DNA of 9,213 nt from Prevotellaceae bacterium (lineage in GTDB: Bacteria > Bacteroidota > Bacteroidia > Bacteroidales > UBA932): contig JAISDR010000009.1 in assembly GCA_031264645.1 (NCBI GenBank), positions 1-9,213 on the forward strand, in the 5' to 3' direction. Below are positions 7,517 through 9,213 of this stretch, one piece after another. Each line of letters starts with the position of its first letter. Within the stretch, counting starts at the first letter, position 1. Below the pieces are notes generated by a model, which was given only the letters and a program-made list of their open reading frames with translations, ran no database searches and was not told the DNA's origin. The position numbers were made by a program, and so were the translations under genes.

Positions 7517-8284
7517 TTACGGTATTTCAAGTGTCAGACAGTCGTATGCAAGTTTGACATTACCGGGCAGTTCTTTTGCCACCTCTTCGTGCAGTCCCAT
7601 CTGGTGCGAAATATGTGTCAGGTATGTCTGTCCGGCTTCGGATGCGCGCGAAATTTCCAGCGCCTGAGACAGGCTGAAATGTGAAAGATGCTTCTCCCTG
7701 CGAAGCGCGTTAAGTACCAAAACCTTGCATCCGTATATTTTCCTCATTTCGGCAGGGTCTATCCTGTTTGCATCCGTGATATAGACCAGGTCTGCAACGC
7801 GAAAACCCAAGACCGGCAGTTTGTGATGCAAAACCCGCACGGGAACAATCTCAATATCCCCGACCATGAATGGCGCATCACCGTCTATTGCATTGAGATT
7901 CATTTCCGGAACTCCGGGATAGGGATTGTCGGCAAAGGCATACGGATATTCGCATCGAATAGAGCGCAATACCCGTTTTTCCGCGTATATTTCGACAGGC
8001 TTTCCGCTGATATAGTTCAAAGCTCTCACATCGTCCAGTCCTCCGGTATGATCCTTATGCTCGTGCGTCAATAATATTGCATCCAGGCTCGAAATGCCGG
8101 CTCTCAGCAGCTGCTGTCTGAAGTCGGGACCGGCGTCAACGAGTATTTTTTTCCCGCATATTTCTATCAGCGCCGAAGTTCTCAAACGTTTGTCTTTTGA
8201 ATCATTCGACATGCAAGCCCCGCATTTACAGCCGATAACTGGTACGCCCTGCGAGGTTCCGGTGCCAAAAAATGTTATTTTCAT
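7517..8284 (-). CDS. PhnP-like metallo-beta-lactamase-fold hydrolase
   Basis: The 255-aa cytosolic protein has the full metal-binding set of the family: THEHKDH at 73-79 (H74, H76, D78, H79), a His pair at 153-154 in VLHHKLPVLGFR, D171 in YITDANR, and THISHQMG at 223-230. The N-terminus GTGTSQGVPVIGCKCGAC carries Cys19, Cys21 and Cys24, matching the extra structural zinc site of E. coli PhnP, a cyclic phosphodiesterase that opens phosphoribosyl 1,2-cyclic phosphate. Overall length and motif order match PhnP. No phosphonate-degradation (phn) genes are in view, so the true substrate may be another cyclic phosphodiester. It is the first gene of the operon, with the ABC ATPase starting 5 bases after its stop codon. 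The ATG at 8284 is the natural start because the glycine-rich family N-terminus follows at once. Confidence 0.92.
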   Translation of the reverse strand: MKITFFGTGTSQGVPVIGCKCGACMSNDSKDKRLRTSALIEICGKKILVDAGPDFRQQLLRAGISSLDAILLTHEHKDHTGGLDDVRALNYISGKPVEIYAEKRVLRSIRCEYPYAFADNPYPGVPEMNLNAIDGDAPFMVGDIEIVPVRVLHHKLPVLGFRVADLVYITDANRIDPAEMRKIYGCKVLVLNALRREKHLSHFSLSQALEISRASEAGQTYLTHISHQMGLHEEVAKELPGNVKLAYDCLTLEIP

Positions 8285-8292
8285 TTACCCGG

Positions 8293-8300
8293 CAAAGGTA
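8293..8300 (-). promoter_or_regulatory. TAnnTTTG promoter element for the operon
   Basis: Read on the minus strand these bases are TACCTTTG, an exact match to the Bacteroidetes -7 element TAnnTTTG. The element ends 8 bases before the ATG at 8284, so transcription would start a few bases from or almost at the start codon, giving a near-leaderless message. A convincing TTTG at the -33 position is not seen; an AT-rich run lies there instead. Confidence 0.5.
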
Positions 8301-8470
8301 AAATAAAATTTGATAAGACATTTTGAAACGAAGATGAGAAATAAATAATATGTAAATGTTATTTATTTCGTTTATCAGACAGTAAATTTGCCAGCATATT
8401 GGCATTCAACGTTCCAATATTACCCATATAGGGAAGGGAAATTAATAACATATAACAATGTGAACTTTCT

Positions 8471-8540
8471 GGATTGCTTCGTTCCTCGCAATGACGGATA
8501 AGCAATAGGCGTAATGTCAGACGGTTATCCGTCATTGCGA
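8471..8540. repeat. Dispersed inverted-repeat element (GGATTGCTTCGTTCCTCGCAATGACGG type)
   Basis: The left part, GGATTGCTTCGTTCCTCGCA followed by ATGACGG, is a sequence I know as a common dispersed repeat in many bacterial genomes, often mis-annotated as short proteins with the peptide RHCEERSNP. Perfect 16-bp arms, 8486-8501 (TCGCAATGACGGATAA) and 8525-8540, form a stem with a 23-base loop. This build suits a small non-autonomous mobile element or an RNA hairpin. The inverted repeat is observed; mobility is inferred. Confidence 0.75.
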
Positions 8541-8677
8541 ATACCCGTTTTGTACCGCAACCAAGAGCGAAATGACGCTTAATCAGGACATAACAAAGGG
8601 TGCATTTCAAAATGTCATTTTTTTTGTGTCGCATGATTTTTGTGCATTTTGGCAGCCCGAAGGGCCTGATTTTCATA

Positions 8678-8827
8678 ACCGCAGGTCGCGACCTGCGGTA
8701 AATAATCAATCCCGGTCACTACCTGCAAGGTAGGACTTAAAGCACAATCAAAAATCCTACCTTTGACTGCGTCGAACTTACGTTTCAGGTAGTTTATACT
8801 TGTGCTTTTCTTCCGCAGGTCGCGACC
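8678..8827. repeat. Palindrome-bounded repeat block with nested inverted repeats
   Basis: A perfect 22-bp palindrome spans 8678-8699 (core GCAGGTCGCGACCTGC). The 15-base string CCGCAGGTCGCGACC at 8679-8693 recurs at 8813-8827. Between them are inverted pairs: ACTACCTG 8718-8725 with CAGGTAGT 8786-8793, and inside it AGGTAGGA 8728-8735 with TCCTACCT 8755-8762. A further pair, AAAGCACAA 8739-8747 with TTGTGCTTT 8800-8808, crosses the others and could not form at the same time without a pseudoknot. This may be a small palindromic element or a remnant of several. Confidence 0.7.
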
Positions 8828-8830
8828 CAT

Positions 8831-8878
8831 AGCCGTCAGGATAAGGGAGCAAACAGCCGTCAGGATAAGGGAGCAAAC
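8831..8878. repeat. 24-bp tandem duplication
   Basis: Two identical 24-base copies lie head to tail (8831-8854 and 8855-8878), each beginning AGCCGTCAGG and ending GGGAGCAAAC. The pair is bracketed by a short inverted repeat, ATAGCC at 8829-8834 and GGCTAT at 8880-8885. It abuts the palindromic block directly. The perfect identity suggests a recent duplication. Confidence 0.9.
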
Positions 8879-8940
8879 AGGCTATAAATCAATCATTATT
8901 TATTTTTCGGACTTTTAATTTATTTGGAATTTTCACATTA

Positions 8941-9213
8941 TTATAGCGTATCCCTATAGAGGTGACCTTTAATTTTCGCTTTCGAGTACCTGTAGAACCT
9001 GTAGACTTTTCGTCTGTATTTGGATTTTTTGTAGACACTCATCAAAACAGGCAACAGTAAAATTTGTAGAATCCCGATAAAATTCATTGGAGCAATTACA
9101 GATTTCAGGATACATTTATCAATAAAGCCGGAGTATTTTTCTACAGTCTTTTCTCTCTGTAAAGTTTGTAAGAATATTATTATTAGCAATTTATATATGG
9201 TACAGTTATTTTT
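8941..9213 (-). CDS. Possible partial ORF running off the right edge (weak)
   Basis: On the minus strand a frame is open from the window edge to a TAA at 8941-8943, about 90 codons. The only in-window starts are a TTG at 9189 and an internal ATG. The translation is Lys/Tyr/Arg- and Ile/Leu-rich, with a hydrophobic stretch FIGILQILLLPVLMSVY followed by a strongly basic tail (KKSKYRRKVYRFYRYSKAKIK). That could be the C-terminal end of a small membrane protein. No family is recognised, and the AT-rich composition makes a chance open frame plausible. Confidence 0.25.
   Translation of the reverse strand, partial: KNNCTIYKLLIIIFLQTLQREKTVEKYSGFIDKCILKSVIAPMNFIGILQILLLPVLMSVYKKSKYRRKVYRFYRYSKAKIKGHLYRDTL

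Larger units (their letters stand above)
8285..8940. other. Repeat-rich intergenic region without a convincing gene
   Basis: Apart from the operon promoter, this 656-base stretch holds a hairpin (ATATTGG at 8396-8402 with CCAATAT at 8414-8420), the inverted-repeat element at 8471-8540, the palindrome-bounded block at 8678-8827, and the 24-bp tandem duplication at 8831-8878. Open frames here cross the palindromes and repeats, carry no recognisable domain, and translate the HCEERSNPE peptide typical of a dispersed repeat, so I treat them as non-coding. No tRNA or rRNA was recognised. Confidence 0.7.

Noticed and set aside
8359..8709. A 116-codon minus-strand open frame containing RHCEERSNPESS
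   Set aside because: The peptide is the usual translation of a dispersed intergenic repeat; the frame also crosses the 22-bp palindrome and has no recognisable family.
8758..8765. Plus-strand TACCTTTG as a promoter
   Set aside because: It has no TTTG at the expected upstream spacing, no gene follows it, and it forms part of the inverted repeats of the block.
8615..8830. A 71-codon minus-strand open frame ending in HKNHATQKK
   Set aside because: It runs through the perfect palindrome and nested inverted repeats and shows no domain or start signal; it is best explained as a reading frame through a repeat.

Overview
The window looks like a chromosomal segment of an uncultured or host-associated Bacteroidales-type member of the Bacteroidota. 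Four things point there: a type IX secretion (T9SS) C-terminal sorting domain, SprB-type repeats, a lipoprotein of the 6-bladed beta-propeller (DUF5128-like) family, and candidate promoters of the Bacteroidetes TAnnTTTG type with few clear Shine-Dalgarno sites. No species can be named from the sequence alone.

Left half (about 1-4663, plus strand): three surface or envelope genes in a row. The first is the 3' part of a large secreted protein with three SprB-like repeats, an Ig-like domain and a type A T9SS sorting tail. The second is a lipoprotein with three PKD-like domains and an unrecognised C-terminal domain. The third, 17 bases further on, is a 571-residue outer-membrane beta-barrel protein. 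Together they look like a surface-protein module: a T9SS-exported adhesin-like protein with a lipoprotein and a barrel that might anchor or present it. That joint role is inference.

Middle and right (4790-8284, minus strand): a compact operon read right to left. It encodes a PhnP-like metallo-beta-lactamase-fold phosphodiesterase, a ModF-like double ABC ATPase and a beta-propeller lipoprotein, with gaps of only 5 and 4 bases. A TAnnTTTG promoter element lies 8 bases before the first start codon. The ABC gene is the oddest in the window. It carries a 21-bp tandem repeat (five full units plus a partial sixth) that adds a proline-rich heptapeptide array to the first ATPase domain, a perfect 16-bp palindrome in the inter-domain linker, and a first ATPase site lacking the usual catalytic Glu and switch His.

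Right end (8285-9213): no convincing complete gene. It is a patchwork of repeats: an inverted-repeat element containing the widespread CATTGCGAGGAACGAAGCAATCC-like sequence, a block carrying two copies of a palindromic GCAGGTCGCGACCTGC-type motif with nested inverted repeats, and a 24-bp tandem duplication. It ends in AT-rich DNA with a weak open frame running off the right edge. The repeats inside the ABC gene and those in this spacer suggest a genome rich in small palindromic elements that sometimes land in coding sequence.
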